Origin: Hymenobacter crusticola
Lineage (GTDB): Bacteria > Bacteroidota > Bacteroidia > Cytophagales > Hymenobacteraceae
NCBI RefSeq assembly: GCF_002154225.1
Contig: NZ_MTSE01000003.1
Location: forward strand, 496,001-560,000
Length of the DNA: 64,000 nt
Direction: 5' to 3'
Shown: positions 17,152 through 25,316 of the stretch, piece by piece
Layout of the letters: every line of letters starts with the position of its first letter
Numbering within the stretch: position 1 is the stretch's first letter
Translations under genes and position numbers: made by a program
Notes under the pieces: generated by a model
Seen by the model: only the letters and a program-made list of their open reading frames with translations
Told to the model about the DNA's origin: nothing
The model's database searches: none

Positions 17152-17676
17152 CTACGTGGCCAGCAGCCGCTCTCGAAGCAGCAGCCTAGCTGCTTGGCGC
17201 TGCGGCTGCTCACCCAAGCGCAGCACATCAACCAGCGCAAACAGTTCGTGGCAGGCGGCGTCGTGGGCGGCCACCTGTGGCAGGCTAGGATAAAGCGGCT
17301 CAACGGCTAGGCCCTGCAAGGCGTCTTTCCCATCGGGATTCGGCCACACGTAGGGCAAGCGGGAGCCCTCACCTTGCACGGCGGGCACGGCGCTGTGCGC
17401 GGTGGGCGTGCCCTGCACGATGCCGCCAGGATGCGCCGGAAACACAAACGGCAATCCGTAGAATAGAAAGGTGAGCAACGCCCGCTGGTGCACCGTGCGC
17501 CCGTCGGGGTGCAGCAGTCGGGCGTACTGGCAGCGGCGCAGGGCGTCGGAAATTTCGGCGGGGCTGATGAATAAGGCGGCAGCGAGGTCTTTGCCCTGCC
17601 AAGGAGTCGTAGCTAGTGTTGAGATTTTCAGCAGAACTACCACATCCTGAGGCCGCATACCGTTGTGCTTGCGCAT
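17152..17676 (-). CDS. Winged-helix-like regulatory protein, function unknown
   Basis: A 174-residue protein starting MRKHNGMRPQDVVVLLKIS. The first ~70 residues look like a winged helix-turn-helix: WQGKDLAAALFISPAEISDALRRCQ reads as a MarR-like recognition region. The rest has conserved-looking segments FLFYGLPFVFPAHPGG and GTPTAHSAV. I recognise the layout from small HTH proteins found near toxin-antitoxin or nucleotidyltransferase genes in other bacteria, but no partner is next to it here. It is divergent from the heme operon, with the Fur-like sites between them. Confidence 0.6.
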   Translation of the reverse strand: MRKHNGMRPQDVVVLLKISTLATTPWQGKDLAAALFISPAEISDALRRCQYARLLHPDGRTVHQRALLTFLFYGLPFVFPAHPGGIVQGTPTAHSAVPAVQGEGSRLPYVWPNPDGKDALQGLAVEPLYPSLPQVAAHDAACHELFALVDVLRLGEQPQRQAARLLLRERLLAT

Positions 17677-17785
17677 GGCAAAAACGGGGCTAGGAGTTCA
17701 GAATTCGCGATTCGCAAACCGTGAACAGGTGGTGAAGTAGAATCAGTGAGGCGAAGGTAAACGCCAGAATCGAGCAATAGCAATT

Positions 17786-17867
17786 TTATTTAAAATTATT
17801 CTAAATAAAGTTTGGAGCCTAGAGACGAGCTCATACATTTGAGCACTGTTTAGAACTTATCTAAACA
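17786..17867 (+). promoter_or_regulatory. Heme-operon promoter with two Fur-like palindromes
   Basis: TTTG (17811-17814), exactly 19 bases, then TACATTTG (17834-17841) is a full match to the Bacteroidota TTTG-N19-TAnnTTTG promoter. A 23-bp A+T palindrome (arms TTATTTAAAAT and ATTCTAAATAA, one mismatch) lies at 17786-17808, directly upstream of the -33 box. A second, with perfect 8-bp arms TGTTTAGA and TCTAAACA, lies at 17847-17867 at the expected start of transcription. Both share the TTTA-n-AATTAT-type core of Fur boxes. Confidence 0.8.
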
Positions 17868-17940
17868 ACAAAGAGCGCAACGGCAAGACTATCCTGTATG
17901 TCCTCACCCGCGCTCTACGCCAAAACCTGCTCCTCCCTGT

Positions 17941-20085
17941 ATGTACCGCTTCTCCTTTTGCTTTCTGCTTAGCTGCCCGACTTTCGTGCTGACGCAAGCG
18001 CTGGCTCAAGTGCCGGCAGCCCAGCAGGACAGCACGTTGCGGTTGCAGCCGCGGCAGCTCAGCGAAGTGGTCGTAACGGCTACCCGCACGGAGCGCAGCA
18101 TTACCGAGGTGCCAATTCCGGTGCTGGTCGTCAGTCAGCCGCAGATAAAGGCCATGGGCGCTTTGCGCTTAGGCGACGTGCTGCGTGAGCAAACCGGCCT
18201 TACCACCGTCAACGACCACGGCCAGGGCATTCAGTTGCAAGGGCTTAACCCCGAGTACACCCTAATTTTGGTGGACGGCGAGCCGCTGATTGGGCGCACA
18301 GCTGGCACGCTCGAACTCTCCCGCGTGGCGGTGGGCAATATTCAGCGGGTGGAAGTGGTGAAGGGCCCGGCCTCGGCGCTGTGGGGCTCGGAGGCGCTGG
18401 CGGGCGTGGTGAACATCATCACCCAGAAACCGCAACCGGGCACAAGCGGCAACATCCGCCTGCGCTACGGCACCAACCGCACGGCCGACCTAGGGGGCAC
18501 CTTCAACGCGAAAGGCAAAAAGCTAGGTTTCACACTGTTCGTGAACCGCTACAGCTCAGCCGGCTATACGCTTAGAAGCGCAGAAAGCCCGACCGTACCG
18601 CCTTTTGCCAGCTACACCGCCCAAGGCCGCCTGAGCTACCAGCTAGGTACACATACGACACTGAGCCTGAGCGGCCGCTACTACACGGAAAGCCAGCAAA
18701 GCGACCTGCGCGTGACCGGCGAAACGGGCGAAGCGGCTGTGGTGCGCTACCAATCGCGTCAGCACGACTACAACCTAAATCCGGTGCTCACCCACCGCTT
18801 TTCCGACAAGGTATTTGCCACGGCCCGCTTTTATCACAGCGGCTACCGCACCCGCGAAGACTACACCTACCGCGCCGACGGCAGCCCCTACGACGCCACG
18901 TATTTCAACCAGACCTTCACCCGGCCCGAAGTGCAGCTCGATTGGCAGCTTCGGCCCACTCAGGTGCTCACCACCGGCGCCGGCTACGTGCTCGAAGCCG
19001 TGGAAGCCACGCGCTACGACCAGCGCCAGCAGCTACGCGCGCACTACGTATTTGCCCAACACGACTGGTCGCCCACGCCGCGCCTGAACCTGGTGACGGG
19101 GGTGCGCTACGATGGCCACAGCCAGTACGCGGGGCAGCTGAGCCCGAAGCTTTCGGCCCGGTATCAGCTGCGCTCGTGGCTGGCGGTGCGAGGGTCAGCG
19201 GGGCGGGGTTACCGGGCGCCCGACTTCCGGCAGCTGTACCTGAACTTCTCCAATCCGACGGTTGGCTACAGCGTGTTCGGCACTAATCAGGTGCAGGCGA
19301 AAGTAGCCCAGCTTGCCGCGCAAGGGCAACTCGCAACCGACCCCGATACCGGGCAGCCGGTGATCTACGACGCGGTGCTCGCCCAAGCCAGCGGCCTCAC
19401 CGCCGAAAACTCCCTAGCCTATAACCTAGGGGTGCAACTCGACCCGACGGCGAAGCTGCAATTCACCGCCAACGCCTTCCGCAACGACCTGCGCCACCTG
19501 ATCGAGACGGCCGTGGTGGCGCTGAAAACCAACGGGCAATCGGTGTACTCCTACCGCAACGTGACGCGGGCCTTCACCCAGGGCGCGGAGGTAGACGCTC
19601 GCTACCAATTGCGGCCTGACCTGACGCTGAGCGGCGGCTACCAGCTGCTGTTTGCCAAGGATAAGTCGGTCATCAACCGCATCGAAGCCGGCGAAGTGTT
19701 TCGCAAAGACCCGCACACGCAGCAAACCGAGCGCGTGCAACCGCAGGACTACGGCGGGCTGTACAACCGCTCGCGTCACTCCTTCAATCTCAAAGCGTTC
19801 TACGAAAACCCAAAGGCCGGCTGGTCGGCTAGCCTGCGGGGGATTTACCGGGGCCGCTACGGCTTCGGCGACACGAACGGCAACGCCATCCTGGACGCCG
19901 CTAACGAGTGCGTGCCCGGCTATTGGCTCGTGAACATAGCCGCGGCCAAAACCTTCCGCCAGCGCCTCACGCTGCAAGCCGGCCTCGACAACGTGCTCGG
20001 CTACACCAACCCAACTTACATCAGCTCCCTGCCCGGTCGCCTTGCCTATGCTAGCCTCACCCTAGCGCTCGGCAAAACGCGCTAA
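17941..20085 (+). CDS. hmuR: TonB-dependent outer-membrane heme receptor
   Basis: A 714-residue receptor with a signal peptide (MYRFSFCFLLSCPTF...ALAQ), a TonB-box-like stretch (SEVVVTATRTERS), a plug domain with LVDGEPLIGRTAGTLELSRV and VEVVKGPASALWGSEALAG, and a 22-strand barrel ending in VLGYTNPTYISSLPGR...LALGK. A YRAPDFRQLYLNF...NP segment around 420-440 recalls the FRAP/NPxL region of heme receptors. Substrate assignment rests mainly on the operon: HmuY, a heme-type ABC importer and HmuS follow in order. Iron control by Fur is likely from the two palindromes at the promoter. A cobalamin receptor is the alternative and is less likely. Confidence 0.88.
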   Translation: MYRFSFCFLLSCPTFVLTQALAQVPAAQQDSTLRLQPRQLSEVVVTATRTERSITEVPIPVLVVSQPQIKAMGALRLGDVLREQTGLTTVNDHGQGIQLQGLNPEYTLILVDGEPLIGRTAGTLELSRVAVGNIQRVEVVKGPASALWGSEALAGVVNIITQKPQPGTSGNIRLRYGTNRTADLGGTFNAKGKKLGFTLFVNRYSSAGYTLRSAESPTVPPFASYTAQGRLSYQLGTHTTLSLSGRYYTESQQSDLRVTGETGEAAVVRYQSRQHDYNLNPVLTHRFSDKVFATARFYHSGYRTREDYTYRADGSPYDATYFNQTFTRPEVQLDWQLRPTQVLTTGAGYVLEAVEATRYDQRQQLRAHYVFAQHDWSPTPRLNLVTGVRYDGHSQYAGQLSPKLSARYQLRSWLAVRGSAGRGYRAPDFRQLYLNFSNPTVGYSVFGTNQVQAKVAQLAAQGQLATDPDTGQPVIYDAVLAQASGLTAENSLAYNLGVQLDPTAKLQFTANAFRNDLRHLIETAVVALKTNGQSVYSYRNVTRAFTQGAEVDARYQLRPDLTLSGGYQLLFAKDKSVINRIEAGEVFRKDPHTQQTERVQPQDYGGLYNRSRHSFNLKAFYENPKAGWSASLRGIYRGRYGFGDTNGNAILDAANECVPGYWLVNIAAAKTFRQRLTLQAGLDNVLGYTNPTYISSLPGRLAYASLTLALGKTR

Positions 20086-20091
20086 GCGGCT

Positions 20092-20174
20092 GTAGCGCGG
20101 ACGCTGTCGTCCGCACCTAGAGGGCTCCGGCTCACACACTGGTTCTCCTACGCGGACGACAGCGTCCGTGCTAC
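20092..20174. repeat. 23-bp inverted repeat, family 1 copy A
   Basis: Arms at 20092-20114 (beginning GTAGCGCGGACGCTGTCGTC) and 20152-20174 are complementary with one mismatch, separated by 37 bases. Each arm also folds on itself (GCGGACG...CGTCCGC). A related copy lies at 21816-21889. It sits between the receptor and HmuY genes and may trim or stabilise the operon transcript. Confidence 0.75.
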
Positions 20175-20221
20175 TCAGCGCAACGAATAATCCGTCAATC
20201 ACTTTTCTCTTCACTCCTTCC

Positions 20222-20857
20222 ATGAAACACCTGTTTCTCCGCCCTGCCCTCGCCTTCCTAGCCGCTTCGTCTTTGAGCCTCACGGCCTGCAACGACGACA
20301 ACGATAACGAGGAAACCGTGACGCCCGCGCTGGAAACCAAAACCGTCAGCAGCCTAGCCCCGCAACCGGCTGCAACCACCAGCACCGGCCAGCCCGGCAC
20401 GGCCAAGCACTACACCTTCTACAGCCTCGCCGACAACAAGGAAGTGCCCTACACCGACTCGGCCAGCACCAAGTGGGACGTGGCTTTCCGCAGCACGACC
20501 ATCCTGACCAACGGAGGCACCAGCGGCCCCGGCCAAGGTGGCGCTCAGGTGTATTCTGGCCTCTTCAACGAGCTAAAGACAGTCCCCGAAACTGATTTTG
20601 CCAAGGATGCGGCCACCACCAAAGCCGTTCCGACGGGCTCTGGCAACGGCTGGTACAACTACGACCAAACCACCCACCTCGTGACGCCCATTGCCGGACG
20701 CGTGCTGGTAATCCGCACGGCCACTGGCAAATACGCCAAGATGGAAGTTACCAGCTACTACAAAGAGTCGCCCACCGCGCCGACGCTCAGCACGCCTAGC
20801 GGCTACTATTCTTTCCGCTATATGTACCAAGCTGACGGCAGCCGCAACCTGCAATAA
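20222..20857 (+). CDS. hmuY: HmuY-family heme-binding lipoprotein
   Basis: A 211-residue lipoprotein: signal MKHLFLRPALAFLAASSLSL and lipobox LTAC with the lipidated Cys at 23. The mature part matches HmuY: TKWDVAFRSTTILTNGGTSGPGQGGAQVY near the middle, and SGYYSFRYMYQADGSRNLQ at the end. HmuY proteins capture heme at the cell surface and pass it to the TonB receptor. It follows the receptor gene with a hairpin repeat between them. The ATG at 20222 is the only start that puts the signal peptide first. Confidence 0.92.
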   Translation: MKHLFLRPALAFLAASSLSLTACNDDNDNEETVTPALETKTVSSLAPQPAATTSTGQPGTAKHYTFYSLADNKEVPYTDSASTKWDVAFRSTTILTNGGTSGPGQGGAQVYSGLFNELKTVPETDFAKDAATTKAVPTGSGNGWYNYDQTTHLVTPIAGRVLVIRTATGKYAKMEVTSYYKESPTAPTLSTPSGYYSFRYMYQADGSRNLQ

Positions 20858-20964
20858 CCCCCCGTAAAGCCCGGCACGGGTACTCTGCGGCGCTACGACA
20901 CACCTAGCCTACGCCGCCGATTACCCGCTGCCGGCACTACCGGTCACCATTCTTTTTTCCTCGT

Positions 20965-21807
20965 ATGAAAACGCGCTCTTTTTTTCTACCCAAAGCCGGC
21001 CTGCTTCTGCTCTTGCTCCTCACCGGGCTCCGCAGCATGGCCGCACCCGCAACGCGCATCGTGTCGCTCAACGGCACTATCAGCGAAATTCTCTGCCAGC
21101 TCGGGCTGCAAAGCCACGTGGTGGGCGTCGACGTGACCAGCACTTACCCGGCTGCCCTGACTAAGCTGCCCAAAGTGGGCCACAACCGCAACATTTCGGC
21201 CGAAGGCGTACTGGCCCTGTCCCCAACCATCGTGGTGGGCACCACCGAATCGTTGAAGCCGGAGGTGGCTAGCCAGCTGAAGTCAGCGGGCGTGACGGTG
21301 CAGCTGTTTGCGCAGGAGTACTCAGTGGCGGGCACCAAAAAGCTGATTCAGCAGGTCGCCGCGGCATTTCAGGCGTCGGCGAAAGTGCCCGTGCTGATTA
21401 AGCAGCTCGATGCCGACCTAGCCAAGGCCCACAAACCGGCCAAAACCCCCAAGGTCCTCTTCATTTATGCCCGCGGCACCGGCACCATGATGGTGGCCGG
21501 CCAGGGCACGCCGCTGGAAAAAGTTATTGGCCTGGCTGGTGGGCAGAACGCCGCTACGGGTTTCACCGACTTCAAGCCGCTCACGGCCGAAGCCCTGGTT
21601 GCCGCCAACCCCGACGTGCTGCTGCTCTTCGACAGCGGCCTGGAAAGCCTAGGCGGCAAAGCGGGCCTGCTGAAAGTGCCCGGCATTGCCCAAACAACTG
21701 CCGGCCGCACCGGCCGCGTGGTGGAAATGGACGGGCAACTGCTCTCCGGCTTTGGGCCCCGCCTCGGCCTTGCCACTTCCGAGCTGGCCCGCCAGCTGAG
21801 TCAGTAA
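20965..21807 (+). CDS. hmuT: Heme ABC transporter periplasmic binding protein
   Basis: A 280-residue class III binding protein with signal peptide MKTRSFFLPKAGLLLLLL. Typical features are RIVSLNGTISEILCQLG at the start of the mature protein, VGVDVTSTYPAA, and the C-terminal TAGRTGRVVEMDGQLLSGFGPR. This is the HmuT/ShuT/BtuF-like fold. The neighbouring permease and ATPase complete an importer, and HmuY/HmuS nearby point to heme rather than cobalamin. Confidence 0.92.
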   Translation: MKTRSFFLPKAGLLLLLLLTGLRSMAAPATRIVSLNGTISEILCQLGLQSHVVGVDVTSTYPAALTKLPKVGHNRNISAEGVLALSPTIVVGTTESLKPEVASQLKSAGVTVQLFAQEYSVAGTKKLIQQVAAAFQASAKVPVLIKQLDADLAKAHKPAKTPKVLFIYARGTGTMMVAGQGTPLEKVIGLAGGQNAATGFTDFKPLTAEALVAANPDVLLLFDSGLESLGGKAGLLKVPGIAQTTAGRTGRVVEMDGQLLSGFGPRLGLATSELARQLSQ

Positions 21808-21815
21808 GCTAGCAA

Positions 21816-21889
21816 GCGTGGACGTTGTCGTCCGCGCTTGACACGCCGCACCCGCATTTATTCCTAGGCGCGAACGACAACGTCCGCGC
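21816..21889. repeat. 22-bp inverted repeat, family 1 copy B
   Basis: Arms at 21816-21837 (GCGTGGACGTTGTCGTCCGC...) and 21868-21889 pair with two mismatches around a 30-base centre. The sequence is related to the repeat at 20092-20174 (shared GGACG-Y-TGTCGTCCGC core). It lies between hmuT and hmuU. Confidence 0.72.
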
Positions 21890-21918
21890 ACCATCGCTCC
21901 ACCCTCTTCCTTCTTTCC

Positions 21919-23025
21919 ATGCCTGCTGTCGCCGCGCTTCCTTCTCCCACGACCACTGCCCCACTCGCTCCGCCCCCGGTGGAGTTGGGCCGACGCTTGT
22001 TACTGCCTCTTTTAGTCGGGCTGTTGGTGGTCGCCGTGCTGGTCAGCGCGGGCGCGGGCGCCGTGCGCATTCCGGTACCGGCGGTGGTAGGCATTCTGCT
22101 CCACAAGCTAGGTTTGAGCAGCGGGCTAGCCTTCGAGCCGCAGCAAGAGGCGGTGCTGTGGGCCATTCGGTTGCCGCGGGTGTGCTTGGGCGTGCTCATC
22201 GGGGCGGCGTTGGGGCTGGCGGGCGCGGCCATGCAGGGGCTGTTTCGCAATCCGTTGGCTGATCCGGGGCTGATTGGCGTGTCGGCCGGGGCCTCACTGG
22301 CCGCCGTCACGACGATTGTGCTGGAGGTGACGCTACTGTCGGCGCTGCGCGAATGGCTAGGTTTTTACACGCTCGCCGTGGCCGCTTTCGCCGGGGCTTG
22401 CGGCACGACGCTACTGGTGTATCAACTCTCGAAGGAAGCGGGCCGGGCCGTGGTTGCCACCATGCTGCTCGCCGGTATCGCCGTCAACGCCCTCGCCGGC
22501 GCCCTAACGGGCCTACTCACCTACGCCGCCACCGACGAGCAGCTGCGCAGCATCACGTTTTGGGGTTTGGGTAGCCTAGGCGGTGCCAGTTGGCTTACGG
22601 TGCTAGGCGTGTTGCCCTTGCTTGCATTGCCCTTGTTGCTGCTGCCGCGCCTAGGTAAACAACTGAATTTATTGGCTTTGGGCGAAGATCAAGCCGCGCA
22701 CCTAGGTTTGCCGGTCACGAGCCTGAAGCGTCAGCTCATCGTGCTGGCGACGCTGGCCGTGGGCACATCGGTGGCCGTGGCGGGCAGCATTGGGTTTCTG
22801 GGCTTAGTGGTGCCGCACCTGGTTCGCCTGGCGGCCGGCCCCGACCACCGCGTGGTACTGCCCGGCGCCGCGCTAGGTGGGGCGTTGGTTTTGACCCTAG
22901 CCGACACTCTAGCGCGCACCGTTGTCGCGCCGGCCGAGCTGCCTATTGGTATCCTGACGGCCTTGCTTGGTACGCCGGTATTCCTTTGGATTCTGCTGCG
23001 CGAGAAACGGCAACGGCTGATGTAG
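21919..23025 (+). CDS. hmuU: Heme ABC transporter permease (FecCD family)
   Basis: A 368-residue polytopic inner-membrane protein of the FecCD/BtuC type, about ten transmembrane helices. Signature segments include RLPRVCLGVLIGAALGLAGA, GLFRNPLADPGLIGVSAGAS, and GFLGLVVPHLVRL near the cytoplasmic coupling region. It would form the channel for HmuTUV. The N-terminal ~25 residues are Pro/Ala-rich and cytoplasmic. Start ATG at 21919, just after repeat copy B. Confidence 0.94.
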   Translation: MPAVAALPSPTTTAPLAPPPVELGRRLLLPLLVGLLVVAVLVSAGAGAVRIPVPAVVGILLHKLGLSSGLAFEPQQEAVLWAIRLPRVCLGVLIGAALGLAGAAMQGLFRNPLADPGLIGVSAGASLAAVTTIVLEVTLLSALREWLGFYTLAVAAFAGACGTTLLVYQLSKEAGRAVVATMLLAGIAVNALAGALTGLLTYAATDEQLRSITFWGLGSLGGASWLTVLGVLPLLALPLLLLPRLGKQLNLLALGEDQAAHLGLPVTSLKRQLIVLATLAVGTSVAVAGSIGFLGLVVPHLVRLAAGPDHRVVLPGAALGGALVLTLADTLARTVVAPAELPIGILTALLGTPVFLWILLREKRQRLM

Positions 23026-23075
23026 GCAAGCTTTCTAAAAATCAATGCCTGAGTGTGTTTAAGATTTCTAGAGCG

Positions 23076-23270
23076 TCCTGCTGAACTGGTCGAAGCATCT
23101 TTACCGCTTCGTTGCGGACGCCAGGAAAATGTAGAGACGCAACATGTTGCGTCTCCTCGTTGAACGACCCTCCTAGAACGGCCTAGGTACGCAACATCAG
23201 CAACGATTGAGACGCAACATGTTGCGTCTCTACACCGGGCAACGAAGCTGCTTCGACCAGCTCAGCAGCA
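23076..23270. repeat. 195-bp MITE-like nested inverted-repeat element
   Basis: Outer arms pair TGCTGAACTGGTCGAAGCA (left, from about 23079) with its near-complement ending at 23270, then CTTCGTTGC with GCAACGAAG. Inside lie two identical 22-bp palindromes (GAGACGCAACA plus its complement) at 23134-23155 and 23209-23230, in opposite flanking contexts (GTAGAGAC... and ...GTCTCTAC). It separates hmuU from hmuV. No coding capacity, so a non-autonomous element is the best description. Confidence 0.8.
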
Positions 23271-23312
23271 CTTATCTCATTACCCAATACAAAGTACTCC
23301 CTACTAAAAGCC

Positions 23313-24089
23313 ATGTTCAACGTCCAACACCTGAGTTACCAAGTCGGCCGCAAGTCGTTGCTGCGGGATGTGTCGTTTGCCGCCTGGCCGGGTGAGCTGC
23401 TCGCCGTGGTGGGGGCCAATGGCGCCGGCAAATCCACGCTGCTGCGCCTGCTCAGCGGCGACCTTACGCCGAGCTGGGGAGAGTTGTGGTTTGACAATCA
23501 GCTGCTAGCCAATATTCCCGCCGCCGAGCTAGCGCGCCACCGCGCCGTGCTCACCCAGCAGCACACCCTGTCGCTGGCGTTCAAGGTGCGCGAGCTGGTG
23601 CTGATGGGGCGCTACCCATACTTTCGCGGGCAGCCTAGCGCCCACGACCACGCTGTGGTGCAGCAGGCCCTGGCTACCGTGGGGCTGAGCGACCTAGCTG
23701 AGCGGAGCTACCCCACGCTTTCGGGCGGCGAACAGCAGCGGACCCAGCTCGCTCGGGTACTGGCTCAAGTGTGGGAAGCTGAGGGTGGTTTTCTCCTACT
23801 CGATGAACCGCTCACCGGCCTCGACCTCAACCACCAGCACCACACGCTGGCCGTGGCCAAAGCCCTTGTGAAGCGTGGCTTCGGCGTAATTGCCGTGCTC
23901 CACGACCTCAACCTAGCTGCCCAGTACGCCGACCAAGTCCTGCTGCTGCGCCAGGGCGAAACGGTAGCGTATGGTCCGCCCGCCCAGGTGCTCACGCCCG
24001 ACCACATCCAGCACGCGTTTGACATCTCGGTGGAGCTACTCGCCCACCCTAGCCTGGGCTTTCCGCTCATCGTGCCCGTGCCGCGCTAA
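23313..24089 (+). CDS. hmuV: Heme ABC transporter ATP-binding protein
   Basis: A 258-residue ATPase: Walker A GANGAGKST at 34-42, signature LSGGEQQR at about 136, Walker B with D164/E165 (LLLDEP), and the switch His in VLHDLN. It energises HmuU in the cytoplasm. It is separated from hmuU by the nested repeat element, so coupling of expression may depend on read-through or on a promoter in the element. Confidence 0.94.
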   Translation: MFNVQHLSYQVGRKSLLRDVSFAAWPGELLAVVGANGAGKSTLLRLLSGDLTPSWGELWFDNQLLANIPAAELARHRAVLTQQHTLSLAFKVRELVLMGRYPYFRGQPSAHDHAVVQQALATVGLSDLAERSYPTLSGGEQQRTQLARVLAQVWEAEGGFLLLDEPLTGLDLNHQHHTLAVAKALVKRGFGVIAVLHDLNLAAQYADQVLLLRQGETVAYGPPAQVLTPDHIQHAFDISVELLAHPSLGFPLIVPVPR

Positions 24090-24147
24090 GCGGCGTTCTA
24101 GTCGCTGGCTTCGTACCTTCTTTCGCTTTCTCATTCTTCCTTTGCTT

Positions 24148-25194
24148 ATGGCCATCACCGATCTGCCCTCCACCGCCACCTCGCTCGCTGAGCGCTGGAC
24201 CCAGTTTAAGCTCGACAACCCCAAAACCCGCATCCGCGACGCCGCCCGCCAGCTTGGCAGCAGCGAGGCCGAGTTGCTCGCCACCCAGTGCACCGGCCAG
24301 CCCGACGCACCCGTGGTGCGCCTCACCGACGACTTTGCCGCGCTGCTCGCCGAAGTGCCGACCCTAGGTCGGGTAATGGCCCTCACGCGCAACGACAGCG
24401 TGGTGCACGAGCGGAAAGGACCTTACCAGAAAGTCTCCATCAAAGGCGCCATGGGCCTGGTGCTGGGCGACGACATTGACTTGCGCCTGTTTATGAGCCA
24501 CTGGCAGTTCGGCTTTGCTGTGGATGAAAACGGCCGCCGCAGCTTGCAGTTTTTCGCCGCCGATGGGGAAGCCGTGCATAAAATCTACCTCACCGAAGAC
24601 AGCAACGCCGCGGCCCACGACGCGCTAGTGAGCCGCTACCGCGCCGCCGAGCAATCCGGCGACTTAGCTATGCAGCCCACCCCAACCTCCGCCCCCGAAA
24701 CGCCCGACGCCGACATCGACGTAGCCGGTTTTCGCGAAGGCTGGCGGGCCTTGCAGGACACCCACGACTTTTTCGGGTTACTCCGCCAGTTTGGGGTGAG
24801 CCGCACCCAGGCCCTGCGCCTAGGTCCGCCCGAGCTGGTGCAGCGCCTCGACAACGATGCCATCGTGCGCGGGTTGGAAGCGGCGGCGGCTTCGGAGCTG
24901 AATATTATGCTGTTCGTCGCCAGCCGTGGCTGCATCCAGATTCACACCGGCCCGGTGAGGCGCTTAGTAGCCACCGGCCCCTGGTTCAACGTGCTCGACC
25001 CCGACTTCAACCTGCACCTGAAGTTGGAAGACATAGCCGAAACGTGGCTGGTGAAAAAACCAACGACTGAAGGGCTGGTGCACTCTATTGAATTATACGA
25101 CGTGCAAGGCCGCAACTTACTGTTGTTCTTCGGCAAGCGGAAGCCCGGCATTCCCGAGCAAGAAGCGTGGCGCGAGCTGGTCAGCCAACTGTAG
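24148..25194 (+). CDS. hmuS: Hemin-degrading factor / heme trafficking protein HmuS (ChuS-like)
   Basis: A 348-residue cytoplasmic protein of HmuS/ChuS/HemS type, with the two repeated ChuX-like halves. The N-terminal part has MALTRNDSVVHERKGPY and LGDDIDLRLFMSHWQFGFAVDE; the second half repeats the pattern with FVASRGCIQIHTGPVRR and LKLEDIAETWLVKKPT. These proteins bind incoming heme and release its iron or pass it on. The frame is open far upstream inside hmuV, but the ATG at 24148 matches the family start. It closes the operon; a hairpin lies at 25223-25263. Confidence 0.93.
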   Translation: MAITDLPSTATSLAERWTQFKLDNPKTRIRDAARQLGSSEAELLATQCTGQPDAPVVRLTDDFAALLAEVPTLGRVMALTRNDSVVHERKGPYQKVSIKGAMGLVLGDDIDLRLFMSHWQFGFAVDENGRRSLQFFAADGEAVHKIYLTEDSNAAAHDALVSRYRAAEQSGDLAMQPTPTSAPETPDADIDVAGFREGWRALQDTHDFFGLLRQFGVSRTQALRLGPPELVQRLDNDAIVRGLEAAAASELNIMLFVASRGCIQIHTGPVRRLVATGPWFNVLDPDFNLHLKLEDIAETWLVKKPTTEGLVHSIELYDVQGRNLLLFFGKRKPGIPEQEAWRELVSQL

Positions 25195-25222
25195 CCCTAC
25201 AACGCCCCCTCTTTCTGATTTG

Positions 25223-25263
25223 CTGCCTGTCCGGCGCTTCATTTCGTAGCGCCAGGCAGGCAG
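25223..25263. terminator. Hairpin after the heme operon
   Basis: CTGCCTGTCCGGCGCT (25223-25238) and AGCGCCAGGCAGGCAG (25248-25263) pair over 16 bp with two mismatches and a 9-base loop, between the convergent hmuS and the peptidase gene. No clear T-run. Confidence 0.55.
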
Positions 25264-25316
25264 CACCGTTTATATAGTCCTGCATGCTCTTTCTACCAGA
25301 GCCTCATGCACAGCGC

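Noticed and set aside
17941..25194. Cobalamin uptake instead of heme uptake
   Set aside because: BtuB/BtuF/BtuC/BtuD resemble these proteins, but HmuY and HmuS in the same operon are heme-specific, and two Fur-like boxes flank the promoter.
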